Source of the DNA: Lentisphaeria bacterium
GTDB taxonomy: Bacteria; Verrucomicrobiota; Lentisphaeria; Oligosphaerales; Oligosphaeraceae
Length of the DNA: 64,000 nucleotides
Assembly (NCBI GenBank): GCA_016287975.1
Contig: JAEEXV010000075.1
Coordinates: 7,680 to 71,679 of the forward strand
Direction of reading: 5' to 3'
The notes beneath the pieces were generated by a model. The model saw only the letters and a list, made by a program, of their open reading frames with translations, ran no database searches and had not been told where the DNA came from. Of the stretch, positions 42,684-51,159 are shown one piece after another (the first letter of the stretch is position 1; every line of letters begins with the position of its first letter). Both the position numbers and the translations under genes were made by a program.

Positions 42684-42798
42684 GGCGTTCTTTTCCCTTT
42701 TGTTCCTGCGGAGGCAGCGGGTTCAGGCCGGATTGTTCAACGCGGACGGCGGGTCATTGTGTCAATGTAACGCACTTTTCCCAGATAGGACAGTTCCA

Positions 42799-42853
42799 TC
42801 GCCATTTCGTCATGCCAAGCTGGCGTGTCTGCATCCTCGAAGGCAGGCACGCC
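42799..42853. repeat. Dispersed hairpin repeat, copy A
   Basis: CGCCATTTCGTCATGCCAAG followed by CTGGCG (42800-42825), then a hairpin GGCGTGTCTGC / GCAGGCACGCC (42822-42853, one mismatch). The first part resembles 49434-49457. It may also end pseudopilin transcription, 22 nt after its stop on the minus strand. Confidence 0.5.
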
Positions 42854-42874
42854 GACTGGAGATGGAACGTCCAA

Positions 42875-43594
42875 TTACTTGTTCTTGCGGATGCAGAAGT
42901 TCAGGTTGGAGAGTTCAGTGCGGGCGACGGCGGCGGCGTGGCCGTCGCCGAATACGGCATTGGCCTTCTTGTTGTGCAGGAACCAGATGCCCTTGCCAGT
43001 GACATTGAAGCCATCGGGGACGCAACTCTTCCAGGGGCTGCCCCAACTGCAGCCGTCGTAGGTGAAGTCGGTGTAGGTGTCCTTGCCGTAGTTGTCGGCG
43101 AAGCAAAGCAGGTCGCTGAGGCGTTCAGCCTGGGTGCGTCGCAGCGCCAGGGTTTCCGAACTGGAGAGCACGGCCCTCGCGGCCGGCATCTGGTTGTAGC
43201 CGTAGTCGGCGTATTTCCAGGCCATCTTGCGCCCGTAGGGATTGGTCGGGCAGTTGAGGATGGAGCTGGGCAGGTTGGAGATGGAAAAGACTTTGGTGGG
43301 GAGGTACTGGGTCTTCAGGTAGTCGCCCGCGAAGGGGTGCTGCTTTTCGTTGCACCAGTAGTAGGAGCCAGAGGTCGGCTTGGGGACGGTGGCGGGGAAG
43401 AAGAACTCGTCGTTGTCGGTGAGGTAGAAGTTCAGGGTGAAGCCCAACTGCTTCAACTGGTTCAGGCAGGAGATGGCCTTGGCCTTCTCGCGCGCCTGGT
43501 TGAGCGCGGGCAGCAGCATGCTCGCCAGGATGGCGATGATCGCGATGACGACAAGCAGTTCAATGAGCGTGAACAGGTTGGTCTGGCGGTTCAT
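42875..43594 (-). CDS. Pseudopilin-like secreted protein (type IV pilin N-terminus, H-x9-DG C-terminus)
   Basis: A 239-residue protein with the prepilin start [20 protein letters not shown] (cleavage expected before Phe, Glu5 conserved), followed by [20 protein letters not shown]. The C-terminal part has the H-x9-DG signature in [16 protein letters not shown]. This architecture is hugely expanded in Planctomycetes and Lentisphaerota. The proteins are thought to be type II secretion/pilus-like envelope components, often encoded beside secreted glycosidases. Start ATG 43594 has GGAG 8 nt upstream. It lies 17 nt after the LacI gene and should share its promoter, upstream of paralogue A. Confidence 0.88.
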   Translation of the reverse strand: MNRQTNLFTLIELLVVIAIIAILASMLLPALNQAREKAKAISCLNQLKQLGFTLNFYLTDNDEFFFPATVPKPTSGSYYWCNEKQHPFAGDYLKTQYLPTKVFSISNLPSSILNCPTNPYGRKMAWKYADYGYNQMPAARAVLSSSETLALRRTQAERLSDLLCFADNYGKDTYTDFTYDGCSWGSPWKSCVPDGFNVTGKGIWFLHNKKANAVFGDGHAAAVARTELSNLNFCIRKNK

Positions 43595-43611
43595 GGTGGT
43601 TTCTCCGTGGG

Positions 43612-44625
43612 TTATGCGGTTTCGCGAATGACGAGTTTGGGTTGCAGACGGGAGCGATCGACGGGACGGTCCTCGCCTAGAATCTGGTTGAAGAGCAACT
43701 GGGCGGCGACGGCGCCCAGTTCGCGCATGGGATTGGTGATGCTGGTAAGGCGAGGGTGGAGGTGGTCGCAGTACGGCAGGTTGTTGAAGCCTATGAGGCG
43801 AATCTCCTGGCCGAGCATGCCGCCCATGCCGCGGCGGCAAAGTTCGCCGTGGACAAGCATCGCGCGGCTGTCGTTGGTGGAAAGGCCGACGGGATAGGGG
43901 CCGTGGCTGAGTTCATCCATAAGCGGCGGCAGGGCTTCAATCGGGGAGGCGGGGACGCCGGAAGTCAGGCAGAAGGAGCGGCAGGGAAGGCCCGCCGCAT
44001 CAGCGGCGGCCCGGAATCCGCGCAGGCGTGCGCCGAATTGGTGGCTCACGGCGCTGCCCTCGGTCAGCAGTCGCACGCACCCGGTCGAGATGAGGCGCTC
44101 CGCCGCAAGATGGCCGCCCAGTTCGTTGTTGATATCCAGGTGCGGCAGGGAGACGCCCGCTGGCAGCGGCGAGTTGATCACGACCACCGAAGTGCCCTGG
44201 CGCGTCAGCCGCTTCAGCAGCGGCGGGATCGGGCTGCGCGAGACATCAGCGGGCAGATAGGTCACGATCCCTACGTTCTTCGTGCGCTCGGTCTGCGTCA
44301 GCAGTTCGAAAAGGCGCTCGCCGCTGATGTCGAAGGAGACGCTGTAGGAAAAGCCCTCCCGGTTCGCCTCCTCCGTCAACCCCTGCAGCAACGGCTGCAC
44401 CAGTTCCGGGTTGTAGGTCGGCAGGAAAAAGCCCAGCGACGGCCCCAGGCCGCGCTTCAGGCAACTCGCCATCCGATTCGGAGAATACGACAGGCGCGCC
44501 GCCACCTCCCGAATCCGGTTGCGGGTCTCCTCCGCCACAAGGTGGCTTGTCCGCTCACCCAGCGCCCGACTCACCACTGTCACCGAAAAGCCCGTCGCCT
44601 CCGCTATGTCCCGTAATGTCGCCAT
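43612..44625 (-). CDS. LacI-family transcriptional regulator
   Basis: A 337-residue LacI/GalR protein. N-terminal helix-turn-helix [20 protein letters not shown] and hinge helix [14 protein letters not shown] are followed by a periplasmic-binding-protein-like sugar domain ([60 protein letters not shown]). Start chosen at ATG 44625, with GGGAG 10 nt upstream. Two matching operator-like palindromes lie in the divergent intergenic region: one just downstream of its own promoter and one downstream of the plus-strand promoter. It probably represses both the pseudopilin side and the sialidase-fold/CBM9 side until a sugar binds. Confidence 0.92.
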   Translation of the reverse strand: MATLRDIAEATGFSVTVVSRALGERTSHLVAEETRNRIREVAARLSYSPNRMASCLKRGLGPSLGFFLPTYNPELVQPLLQGLTEEANREGFSYSVSFDISGERLFELLTQTERTKNVGIVTYLPADVSRSPIPPLLKRLTRQGTSVVVINSPLPAGVSLPHLDINNELGGHLAAERLISTGCVRLLTEGSAVSHQFGARLRGFRAAADAAGLPCRSFCLTSGVPASPIEALPPLMDELSHGPYPVGLSTNDSRAMLVHGELCRRGMGGMLGQEIRLIGFNNLPYCDHLHPRLTSITNPMRELGAVAAQLLFNQILGEDRPVDRSRLQPKLVIRETA

Positions 44626-44651
44626 GGTCACAACTCCCTTTCCACCTCTTT

Positions 44652-44663
44652 GCAAACGTTTGC
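44652..44663. promoter_or_regulatory. LacI-type operator O1
   Basis: Perfect 12-bp palindrome GCAAACGTTTGC with central CG, the standard LacI/GalR shape. It begins 3 nt after the -10 box of the lacI-type promoter (minus strand), thus over the start of transcription, and would give autorepression. Confidence 0.8.
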
Positions 44664-44666
44664 TGT

Positions 44667-44695
44667 ACTATAATGCGGCATGGATGGTTTGTCAA
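44667..44695 (-). promoter_or_regulatory. Promoter of the lacI-type gene
   Basis: On the minus strand -35 TTGACA (44695-44690), exactly 17-bp spacer, -10 TATAGT (44672-44667). The best sigma-70-like promoter in the window. Confidence 0.8.
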
Positions 44696-44760
44696 ACGAA
44701 ACTGGCGTGGCAGACCAGATGCCAAGGTGGGACGCCCTGGGGAATTTTGCGGGCGGCGGC

Positions 44761-44788
44761 TTGACAATGGGCAATGAGCCGCTATTTT
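44761..44788 (+). promoter_or_regulatory. Promoter of the sialidase-fold/CBM9 unit
   Basis: -35 TTGACA (44761-44766), 16-bp spacer, -10 TATTTT (44783-44788). The second LacI-type operator lies 13 nt further downstream, where a bound repressor would block transcription. Confidence 0.65.
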
Positions 44789-44801
44789 AATGTAGTTTTC
44801 A

Positions 44802-44813
44802 GCAATCGTTTGC
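44802..44813. promoter_or_regulatory. LacI-type operator O2
   Basis: GCAATCGTTTGC differs from O1 by a single base. It is positioned just downstream of the plus-strand -10 box, consistent with repression of the sialidase-fold/CBM9 genes by the adjacent LacI protein. Confidence 0.7.
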
Positions 44814-44867
44814 AACGTGTGACACACAAAGAGTTGCGGCAACTGTTTTTGGGGCGAGGAGGTCTGG

Positions 44868-46526
44868 ATGACGAGACGAGTGATGTGGGTTCTGCTGGCT
44901 GGGGTGGCGTTGGCGTTGGCGGGCGACCAGGTGTTGTTCCAGGACGGCTTTGCGAACTACGTGCTTTCCAGCGGTGCGCCGAACTGGCTCATCCACAGTG
45001 GGAAATGGGAGTTCAAGGACGGGGTGGTGCGGCAGATTGACCCGAAGGCGAATGGGGCGCTGCTGTTCCTGGACGGCAAGTCCTTCAGCGATGTCCGCCT
45101 GAAAGTGCGTTTTCATCCGGACGGCGGCGCGTCGCAGGTTCGTGCGGCGGGGCTGGTGTTCCGCGCGAAGGACAGCCTGACCTACTACTGGGTGCATTTC
45201 GATGTGCGGAACTCCCAGGTCGTGCTGGCGCGGCGCACCCCCGAGAAGGGGTGGATCATCGTGCGGCGGGCCGGGGGCGTCCAGATTGCACCCGGGGTGT
45301 GGCACGTGGGCGAGGTCACGGCCGTCGGGCAGAAGATGAGCGTCAAACTGGACGGCAAGGCGATTCTCACGGCGGAGGACGGCGCGCTGTCGGCGGGGCG
45401 GGTCGGATTGCGAACCGGGATGGGGATCATCGGCTTCGACGACTTTGAGGTCAGCGGTCAGCCGGCCGACGATTCCAAGTTCGTGAGGCACACGGCGCCC
45501 CCCGAGGACGGGAAGACGCGCCGCCTCGCGGTACCGCGTGTGGTCTCCTCCCGGGACTGCGGCTATTTTCCGGTGCTGCTCCACCTGGGCGGGCAGAAGT
45601 TGGGCGCCGTCATCCGGGCGGGCGCGCCGCATGTCGGCATCGGCGGGCGCCTGGACTGGATATGCAGCGAGGACGGCGGGAAGAGCTGGAGCCAGCCGAG
45701 TGTGATCGTCGACAGCCGCCATGACGACCGCAACCCTGCGGCGATGCTGACGCGCGACGGGCGGATCATCGTCATCTATTCCGAGGCCAGCACCTACAAT
45801 GAGAAAGGCGAATACAACCCGAAGTACGGCACCTTCTCCCTCTTCCTCACTGAATCCGCCGACGGCGGCAAGACCTGGAGTCCCAAGCGCCCGCTCGTCT
45901 TCGAAGGATACCAGACGCAATGCGTCTACGGGCAGGGGATCACTCTTGCCAACGGCGACCTTCTCGTGCCCTGGTACACTGGAAAGACGGTCGGTGGTTT
46001 CATCCGCTCGAAGGACGGGGGGCGGACATGGCGGCAGCCGAAGGTGATCGGGCCCTGCTGTGAAATCGCCTTCGCGGAGGTCGCCCCGAAGGAGATCGTC
46101 GCCGCCGGTAGAACCAAGAGCGGCTGCCTGATCCTGCGCTCGACCGACAACGGCGAGACCTGGAGCAAGCCCGAACGACTCACTCCCAAGGGGATGCATC
46201 CCGCCACCCTGATTCGGCTGGCGGACGGACGGCTCTTCCTGGCCTACAGTTGCCGCATCCGCCCCTTCGGAATCAAGGTTGCGCTCAGCCTGGACAACGG
46301 GAAAAACTGGAAGGAGGAAAACTCGGCCTACATTTCGTGGGACAGCAGCAATGGCGACAGCGGCTACCCGTCGGCCGTCCAACTGGCGGACGGCAGCGTC
46401 GTGGTCGTCAGTTATGCCGTCGGCAGCGGGATGCTGCCCGAGGCGATCCAGTCGCAGTGCGCCATCCTCTCTCCTGAGAGCCTGAACCAACTCGGCGCCG
46501 CCGACCCCATTGTTACCAAACCTTGA
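44868..46526 (+). CDS. Secreted DUF1080-like plus sialidase-fold (BNR) protein
   Basis: A 552-residue exported protein. Signal peptide MTRRVMWVLLAGVALALAG. Residues ~22-195 form a concanavalin-like domain of the 3-keto-disaccharide hydrolase/DUF1080 type (VLFQDGFANYVLSSGAPNW, VRAAGLVFRAKDSLTYYWVH, GRVGLRTGMGIIGFDDFEV). Residues ~215-545 are a sialidase-type propeller with five Asp boxes: SEDGGKSW, SADGGKTW, SKDGGRTW, STDNGETW and SLDNGKNW. RHDDRNPAAMLTRDGRIIVI and MHPATLIRLADGRLFLAYSC are typical. A strong SD (GAGGAGG) precedes the ATG by 5 nt. First gene of the plus-strand unit under LacI-type control. Sialic acid or another acidic sugar is a possible target. Confidence 0.85.
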   Translation: MTRRVMWVLLAGVALALAGDQVLFQDGFANYVLSSGAPNWLIHSGKWEFKDGVVRQIDPKANGALLFLDGKSFSDVRLKVRFHPDGGASQVRAAGLVFRAKDSLTYYWVHFDVRNSQVVLARRTPEKGWIIVRRAGGVQIAPGVWHVGEVTAVGQKMSVKLDGKAILTAEDGALSAGRVGLRTGMGIIGFDDFEVSGQPADDSKFVRHTAPPEDGKTRRLAVPRVVSSRDCGYFPVLLHLGGQKLGAVIRAGAPHVGIGGRLDWICSEDGGKSWSQPSVIVDSRHDDRNPAAMLTRDGRIIVIYSEASTYNEKGEYNPKYGTFSLFLTESADGGKTWSPKRPLVFEGYQTQCVYGQGITLANGDLLVPWYTGKTVGGFIRSKDGGRTWRQPKVIGPCCEIAFAEVAPKEIVAAGRTKSGCLILRSTDNGETWSKPERLTPKGMHPATLIRLADGRLFLAYSCRIRPFGIKVALSLDNGKNWKEENSAYISWDSSNGDSGYPSAVQLADGSVVVVSYAVGSGMLPEAIQSQCAILSPESLNQLGAADPIVTKP

Positions 46527-46541
46527 ATGGAGATTTCCGCA

Positions 46542-49343
46542 ATGCGCATTTCCCTGGCATGCCTGGTGGCGTTTCTTGTTAGCGTGGTGTTCGCGGCGCC
46601 GCATCCCGGCCTGGTCACGGCGGGGCGCGGCACGCCAGTCATCGACGGGCGGCTGGACGAGGCGGCCTGGTCGGGGGCGATTGCGCTCAAGCCGTTCCTG
46701 TTGCAGAAGGCGGGGCGGCCGGCGACGGAGGAGACGGAACTGCGCATCCTCTGGGATGACGAGGCGCTCTATTTCGGCTTCCAGTGCCACGAGCGTGCCC
46801 TGAACCCTGTCGACAACCGCCTCCATGCTTTCAAGCGGTCGTGCACCACGCACGATTCCGATGCGCTCTACAAGGACGACTGCGTGGAGGTACTGCTGGT
46901 GAATCCCACAACGCCGAAGCGCGTCTACGACCTCATCGTGGGCGCCAGCGGCGCGTTCAAGGACAGTGTGGCGGCGCGGACGGAGGCGATGTGGGTGAAG
47001 CGCGACGCGGCGTGGGAGTCGGGCGCGAAGGTGGCGGTCGTCGTCGTCGAAGGGGCGGCGGGCGCGTGGACGGCGGAGTTCGCGATTCCGTGGAAGTCGC
47101 TGGGAGGCCGGTGCGGCGGGGCGTGGCTGTTCAAGGCGGCGCGCTTTGAGAAGCCGTCGCAGGAGAACAGCGCGTGGCAGCCGATTGAGATAGGCATCCA
47201 TCTGCCGGGGGAGTTCTCCGAACTGCGTCTGGCGGATTCGGTGCCAGGGGTGGCGTTGGAGGCGTGGCCAGAATTCGTTCCAGGTGAAAACACGATGGCG
47301 TTCCAGTGTGACGGAGGGATGGCGACCAGCGTTGAGGCGACGGTCGCCTTTTCCGGGGCGACGCCGAGACATTTCCGCGCCGCCATGCCGGGGACTGGGA
47401 CGGGACGTCTACCCTTCCAACTGGAGGGGCGTGGAAACTTCATCTTCCACTGGAGCGTGGAAGGCGCCGCCAACTTCGCGGACGTCTTCCGTTCTCCAGA
47501 CTATTCGCTGGCCGCCAGCGCACAACTGCTGGAGGTGGAACTGAAGGGGGCGCGGCTGATGGTAAACGGCCACCCCGCCGCGAAGGCGGCGGCACTCCGC
47601 AGCGGCCTCAACGAACTGCGGCTGTCTGGGGCTACGCCGGGTGTGCGGATGCAGGCGGGCGGCTACCCCCTGGAATTCCCCGACGGATGGCGGACGGAAA
47701 AGGACGGCACCCACACGCTGAAATTGGCATGCGGCATCTCCTCGGTCTGGCCGAACTGGCAGGAGCAGGGGCTCTGGGTCAACCGGGGCGGCATCCAGCA
47801 GTTGCTGCTGGCGCCGCACGGCATTCCGGGACACGCCGTCTCCGACTACGGCTGGACGGTGGAACTGCCGGCGGGAATGAAACTTCTGGGGGCAAGCGGA
47901 TACTACGATCGTTATCCGCTTGAGACCACCGCTCTAACGGGAAACCGCTGGCGGGTTACAGTGAAGCGCTCCCTCAAATGGCGGGAGGCGCTCCAGGGAC
48001 ATGAATACATCGCGCTGGTGCTGGGAATCGACGAGAAGGCGCCTGGACATGGCGGGCAGTTGCACTTCTGGGCCACCAGCGCGTCGGCGTGCGTGCGGGA
48101 GGTCCCGCAGACCATCGAGGTGCACTACCTGCCGCCGGCGCACGGCGGGCATCCGCGGAAATTCTTGGTGCAACTCTGGTGTGGCTGGCTGGCGAAACTC
48201 GACCGACGCGACCTTTTCCCGCTGTATCTCGACTACATGTGCGGCGCGGGGACAACGCAGGTGCCCTTCCTGCCAGGCGCGCCGCATGAGGTGCCGAGTT
48301 TCTTCTGCATCAACTTCAAGACCTGGAACCTGAACCTGTCGGAGTATGCGGCGGCGCATCCAGCGCGCCAGCGCGTCACTTTTGCAGGCAAGGCGGATCC
48401 GACGATGGTCTGCCCCCATGAAATGCTGGCGCAGGGGGATTTCCGCGCCGAACTGAAGCGGCTGCTGCCAGTCTGGCACGCCGCGCACGGCCGCTGCCAG
48501 GAGATCCAGTGGGACTTCGAGCACGGGGTTTTCGGGGATTCCCCCATCTCCTGCTACTGCCCGCGCTGCCTCGCCGACTTCGCGAAGACCGCGAAACTGT
48601 CGGCGCCGCCGAAACCCGCCGACTTGCAGAAACACCACGGCAAGGCCTGGATCGAGTTCATGACCCAGCGGCAGGCCGACATCGCGGCGCTGCTGCGCGA
48701 TGCCATCCACGAGGCGCTTCCGGCTGGCACGGTCTTTTCGGTCTATTCGGGCTACGAGTGCGAAGCCACGCACCGCGTCTACGGCGTCGACTGGCGCAAA
48801 CTGGACGGCAGAATCGACCGCGCGTCAACGGGCTACGGGCGCAATCCGGCCAATCTGGAGGCGACGCACGCGGCGCTGGAGAAGACGCCGCTGGTGCTGG
48901 GCGCCATCATCCACCCATATCGCTTCACCGAGCGCTTCCCCCCGCGGGTCTTCACCGCCGCGCAGTTGATGCGACGCGCCTGCGACGCCACCGCCGGCAT
49001 CCTGCTGTACTACTACCCCACCGCCGACGGCCGCAGTTTCTCCGCGCTGGCGAAGGCCACCACTCTCATCGCCGCGCACGAGGAGTGTTTCCTCAATCGC
49101 CGAAACGAGGTCGCGAAACTGCAACTCCAGGGCGGCGGCGAGGCGGAAGCCGCGCTGCTCTCCGATGGCCGCGGCAGGCAGTTGGTCGTGCTGATGAACG
49201 GCGGCACCGCCCCGCGGACCATCACCTGCGGGCTTCCTGGCGTGCGCGGATTCATCGACTCCTTCACTGGGAAACCCGCCCCGAACCCCGTGGCCCTGAA
49301 ACTCGCTCCTGGCGACATCGCCGCATTCACCGTCGCGCCGTAG
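46542..49343 (+). CDS. Giant secreted CBM9-like plus cysteine-motif TIM-barrel protein (paralogue B)
   Basis: A 933-residue exported protein. Start chosen at ATG 46542 (signal peptide MRISLACLVAFLVSVVFAAP, GGAG 9 nt upstream) over the ATG at 46527. Residues ~25-220 are CBM9-like (GRGTPVIDGRLDEAAWSGAI, ILWDDEALYFGFQCHERALN). The C-terminal module carries EIQWDFEHGVF, CYCPRCLADF, VFSVYSGYECEATHRVYGVD and AQLMRRACDATAGILLYYYP, residue-for-residue recognisable against paralogue A. In this fold WDFE may hold a catalytic acid and the C-x-C-x2-C a zinc site; both are inferences. It follows the sialidase-fold gene by 15 nt, so the two are co-expressed. Confidence 0.78.
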   Translation: MRISLACLVAFLVSVVFAAPHPGLVTAGRGTPVIDGRLDEAAWSGAIALKPFLLQKAGRPATEETELRILWDDEALYFGFQCHERALNPVDNRLHAFKRSCTTHDSDALYKDDCVEVLLVNPTTPKRVYDLIVGASGAFKDSVAARTEAMWVKRDAAWESGAKVAVVVVEGAAGAWTAEFAIPWKSLGGRCGGAWLFKAARFEKPSQENSAWQPIEIGIHLPGEFSELRLADSVPGVALEAWPEFVPGENTMAFQCDGGMATSVEATVAFSGATPRHFRAAMPGTGTGRLPFQLEGRGNFIFHWSVEGAANFADVFRSPDYSLAASAQLLEVELKGARLMVNGHPAAKAAALRSGLNELRLSGATPGVRMQAGGYPLEFPDGWRTEKDGTHTLKLACGISSVWPNWQEQGLWVNRGGIQQLLLAPHGIPGHAVSDYGWTVELPAGMKLLGASGYYDRYPLETTALTGNRWRVTVKRSLKWREALQGHEYIALVLGIDEKAPGHGGQLHFWATSASACVREVPQTIEVHYLPPAHGGHPRKFLVQLWCGWLAKLDRRDLFPLYLDYMCGAGTTQVPFLPGAPHEVPSFFCINFKTWNLNLSEYAAAHPARQRVTFAGKADPTMVCPHEMLAQGDFRAELKRLLPVWHAAHGRCQEIQWDFEHGVFGDSPISCYCPRCLADFAKTAKLSAPPKPADLQKHHGKAWIEFMTQRQADIAALLRDAIHEALPAGTVFSVYSGYECEATHRVYGVDWRKLDGRIDRASTGYGRNPANLEATHAALEKTPLVLGAIIHPYRFTERFPPRVFTAAQLMRRACDATAGILLYYYPTADGRSFSALAKATTLIAAHEECFLNRRNEVAKLQLQGGGEAEAALLSDGRGRQLVVLMNGGTAPRTITCGLPGVRGFIDSFTGKPAPNPVALKLAPGDIAAFTVAP

Positions 49344-49433
49344 TCCGTGCAGAAGCGAGCACGCTACTGGCAGACGGGGCGAGGCGGGCTACATTATTGG
49401 GGATGCGCGGTTCTCCATGAGGGGCGCTTTCAC

Positions 49434-49534
49434 GCCATCTCGTCATGACGGCATGGCGAGATGCAGTTGTCGCCCCTCAAGGGAAATTGCGCAAACGGCA
49501 AAGGTCGCCCGCAGTGGGGCGACGCCAGTTTCCC
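49434..49534 (+). ncRNA. Possible structured leader of the TM2 gene
   Basis: In the gap upstream of the TM2 gene several pairings are possible. CATCTCG pairs with CGAGATG (49437-49463). GGGAAA (49481-49486) pairs with TTTCCC (49529-49534), enclosing GTCGCCC-GCAGTG-GGGCGAC (49504-49523). A second GTCGCCC (49469-49475) could compete for the same GGGCGAC. The first hairpin resembles the repeat at 42800. This may be a regulatory leader or simply a dispersed repeat; no known riboswitch consensus is recognised. Confidence 0.3.
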
Positions 49535-49605
49535 ATGGGCGGGCTGCCGCGCCCGGGAAGCCGTCTGCATTTTTGCGGCAGCGGGAACAGGGAGTGCACA
49601 TCGCC

Positions 49606-49893
49606 ATGGCTGCAAACGACACCTTCCAGAAGAAACTCATCGCGGGACTGCTCGGGATTTTCCTGGGCGGATGGGGCATCCACAAATTCTTCCTCGGCTA
49701 CAAGCAGGCAGGCATCACGATGCTGGTGGTATGGCTGGCGGCGGCGTTGCTGGCAAAGTTGATCTTCGGGTTCCTAGGCATCATCTGCAGTCTGGTGTCC
49801 CTCGTCGGCCTCATTGAAGGCATCCTGTATCTGGTGAAGCCGGACAGCGAGTTCGAGGCGACCTATCTCCAGGGAAAGAAGGAGTGGTTCTGA
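49606..49893 (+). CDS. TM2-domain membrane protein
   Basis: A 95-residue protein with the TM2 domain: KKLIAGLLGIFLGGWGIHKF (first helix ending in the conserved G-x-H-K/R-F), FLGYKQAGITMLVVWLAAAL and GIICSLVSLVGLIEGILYLV. The DRF-like turn is replaced by HKF. TM2 proteins are small inner-membrane proteins of unknown role. The ATG at 49606 has GGGAG about 11 nt upstream. It is preceded by a long, potentially structured leader. Confidence 0.85.
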   Translation: MAANDTFQKKLIAGLLGIFLGGWGIHKFFLGYKQAGITMLVVWLAAALLAKLIFGFLGIICSLVSLVGLIEGILYLVKPDSEFEATYLQGKKEWF

Positions 49894-49915
49894 ACCGACA
49901 ACCAAAAGAGGCTGC

Positions 49916-51142
49916 ATGAACATGAAGTCCACATTTCGCCTGGCCGCGCTGCTGGCGGCCTGCCTGTTGTTTTCCTCGTGCGCGCTGATTTCGCAGGGCG
50001 GCAAGGCCCCGGAGACGAAGATTGCGCAGGTGCTGCGCAAGTACATCGATTCGGGGGAGTTGCCGCACGCCATCGACATCCTCTTCAACAACGGCAAGGA
50101 GGAGATCACGTGCGTGGGCTGGGCGGATGTGGACGCGCGGCGTCCAGTGACCATCGACGATCCGTATATGCAGTGCTCGCAGACCAAGGGCTTCTGCGGC
50201 GTCACGATCGCGATGCTGGTCGAGGAAGGAAAGTTGTCGCTGGACGACCCCGTGTCGAAGTATCTTCCTGAGTTCAAGACGCTGTGGGTGCTTGAGTCGG
50301 ACAAGGACGGCGTGCGCACGCTGCGGAAGGCGAAGAACACGCTGACGGTGCGGATGGTGATGAACCACACGGGCGGCTTCCCGTTCGAGATCCCCGCCAA
50401 GCAGGCGGCGATTCCAGGCGGCGGCTGGTCGGGCGGCATGCCGCTGCGGTCGGTGGCGGCGACGGCGGCCTCGCAGCCGCTGCTCTTCGAGCCAGGCACC
50501 AAGGTGAAATACTCCAACACGGGCATCGACATCGGGGCGGCGGTCGTCGAGGCGATCACAGGCAAGAAGTGGGAAGTCTTTCTCCAGGAGCGCGTGCTGG
50601 ATCCGCTCGGCATGAAGGAGACCTGCTTCAAGCCCTCCGACGCGCAGCTCGCGCGCCAGATCGAACTGTATGTAGTCAAGCCTGGCACCAAGGCGAAGCG
50701 GATTCCCTTCAACGGCTGGCAGCAGCGCCCGTACAACGACGACCATGTCTTCGCCTCCGCGGGGGCGGGCCTGTGGACCACCGCGCGCGACCAGATCAAG
50801 TTCTACAAGATGCTGATGAACCTCGGGGTGGGCGACAACGGCGTCCGCCTCCTCAAGGAGGAGACCGTGAAGACGCTGCTGGCGACTTCAAGCCGTCCTG
50901 AGGCCCTGGGAAAATACTCGCTGGGGCTGAACATCTCGAAGGACGGGTGGTTCGGGCACGGCGGCGCGTGGGGGACGGGCTGCTGGGTGAATCCCGCCAA
51001 GCGCCAGTTGAAGTTGTGGGCGGTGCAGTTGAACGGCACCCCGCGTCCGTGGGACAAGGAGCGCGTCCAGGCCGAAAACGAGTTCTTCGCGGAACAGTTG
51101 GACAATGCGTCGCAGGACGCCTATACGGGCCGCACGAACTAG
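49916..51142 (+). CDS. Beta-lactamase-fold serine hydrolase (class C/CubicO type), probable lipoprotein
   Basis: A 408-residue exported protein with a near-lipobox signal (LAALLAACLLFSSC, Cys22). Catalytic motifs of the S12/class C family are intact: S88-Q-T-K91 (QCSQTKGFCG), Y-S-N (VKYSNTGIDIG) and the late H-G-G (FGHGGAWG). VRMVMNHTGGFPFEI is the usual conserved loop. Such enzymes act as esterases, D-amino-acid peptidases or carboxypeptidases rather than drug-resistance beta-lactamases. It is followed 17 nt later by an amidohydrolase gene, and the two may act in one degradation pathway. Confidence 0.88.
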   Translation: MNMKSTFRLAALLAACLLFSSCALISQGGKAPETKIAQVLRKYIDSGELPHAIDILFNNGKEEITCVGWADVDARRPVTIDDPYMQCSQTKGFCGVTIAMLVEEGKLSLDDPVSKYLPEFKTLWVLESDKDGVRTLRKAKNTLTVRMVMNHTGGFPFEIPAKQAAIPGGGWSGGMPLRSVAATAASQPLLFEPGTKVKYSNTGIDIGAAVVEAITGKKWEVFLQERVLDPLGMKETCFKPSDAQLARQIELYVVKPGTKAKRIPFNGWQQRPYNDDHVFASAGAGLWTTARDQIKFYKMLMNLGVGDNGVRLLKEETVKTLLATSSRPEALGKYSLGLNISKDGWFGHGGAWGTGCWVNPAKRQLKLWAVQLNGTPRPWDKERVQAENEFFAEQLDNASQDAYTGRTN

Positions 51143-51159
51143 AGACGAGGAGGCTTGCG

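Noticed and set aside
49481..49534. c-di-GMP (GEMM) riboswitch
   Set aside because: GCAAACGGCAAAGG vaguely recalls the consensus, but the required three-helix junction and tetraloop/receptor elements are not present.
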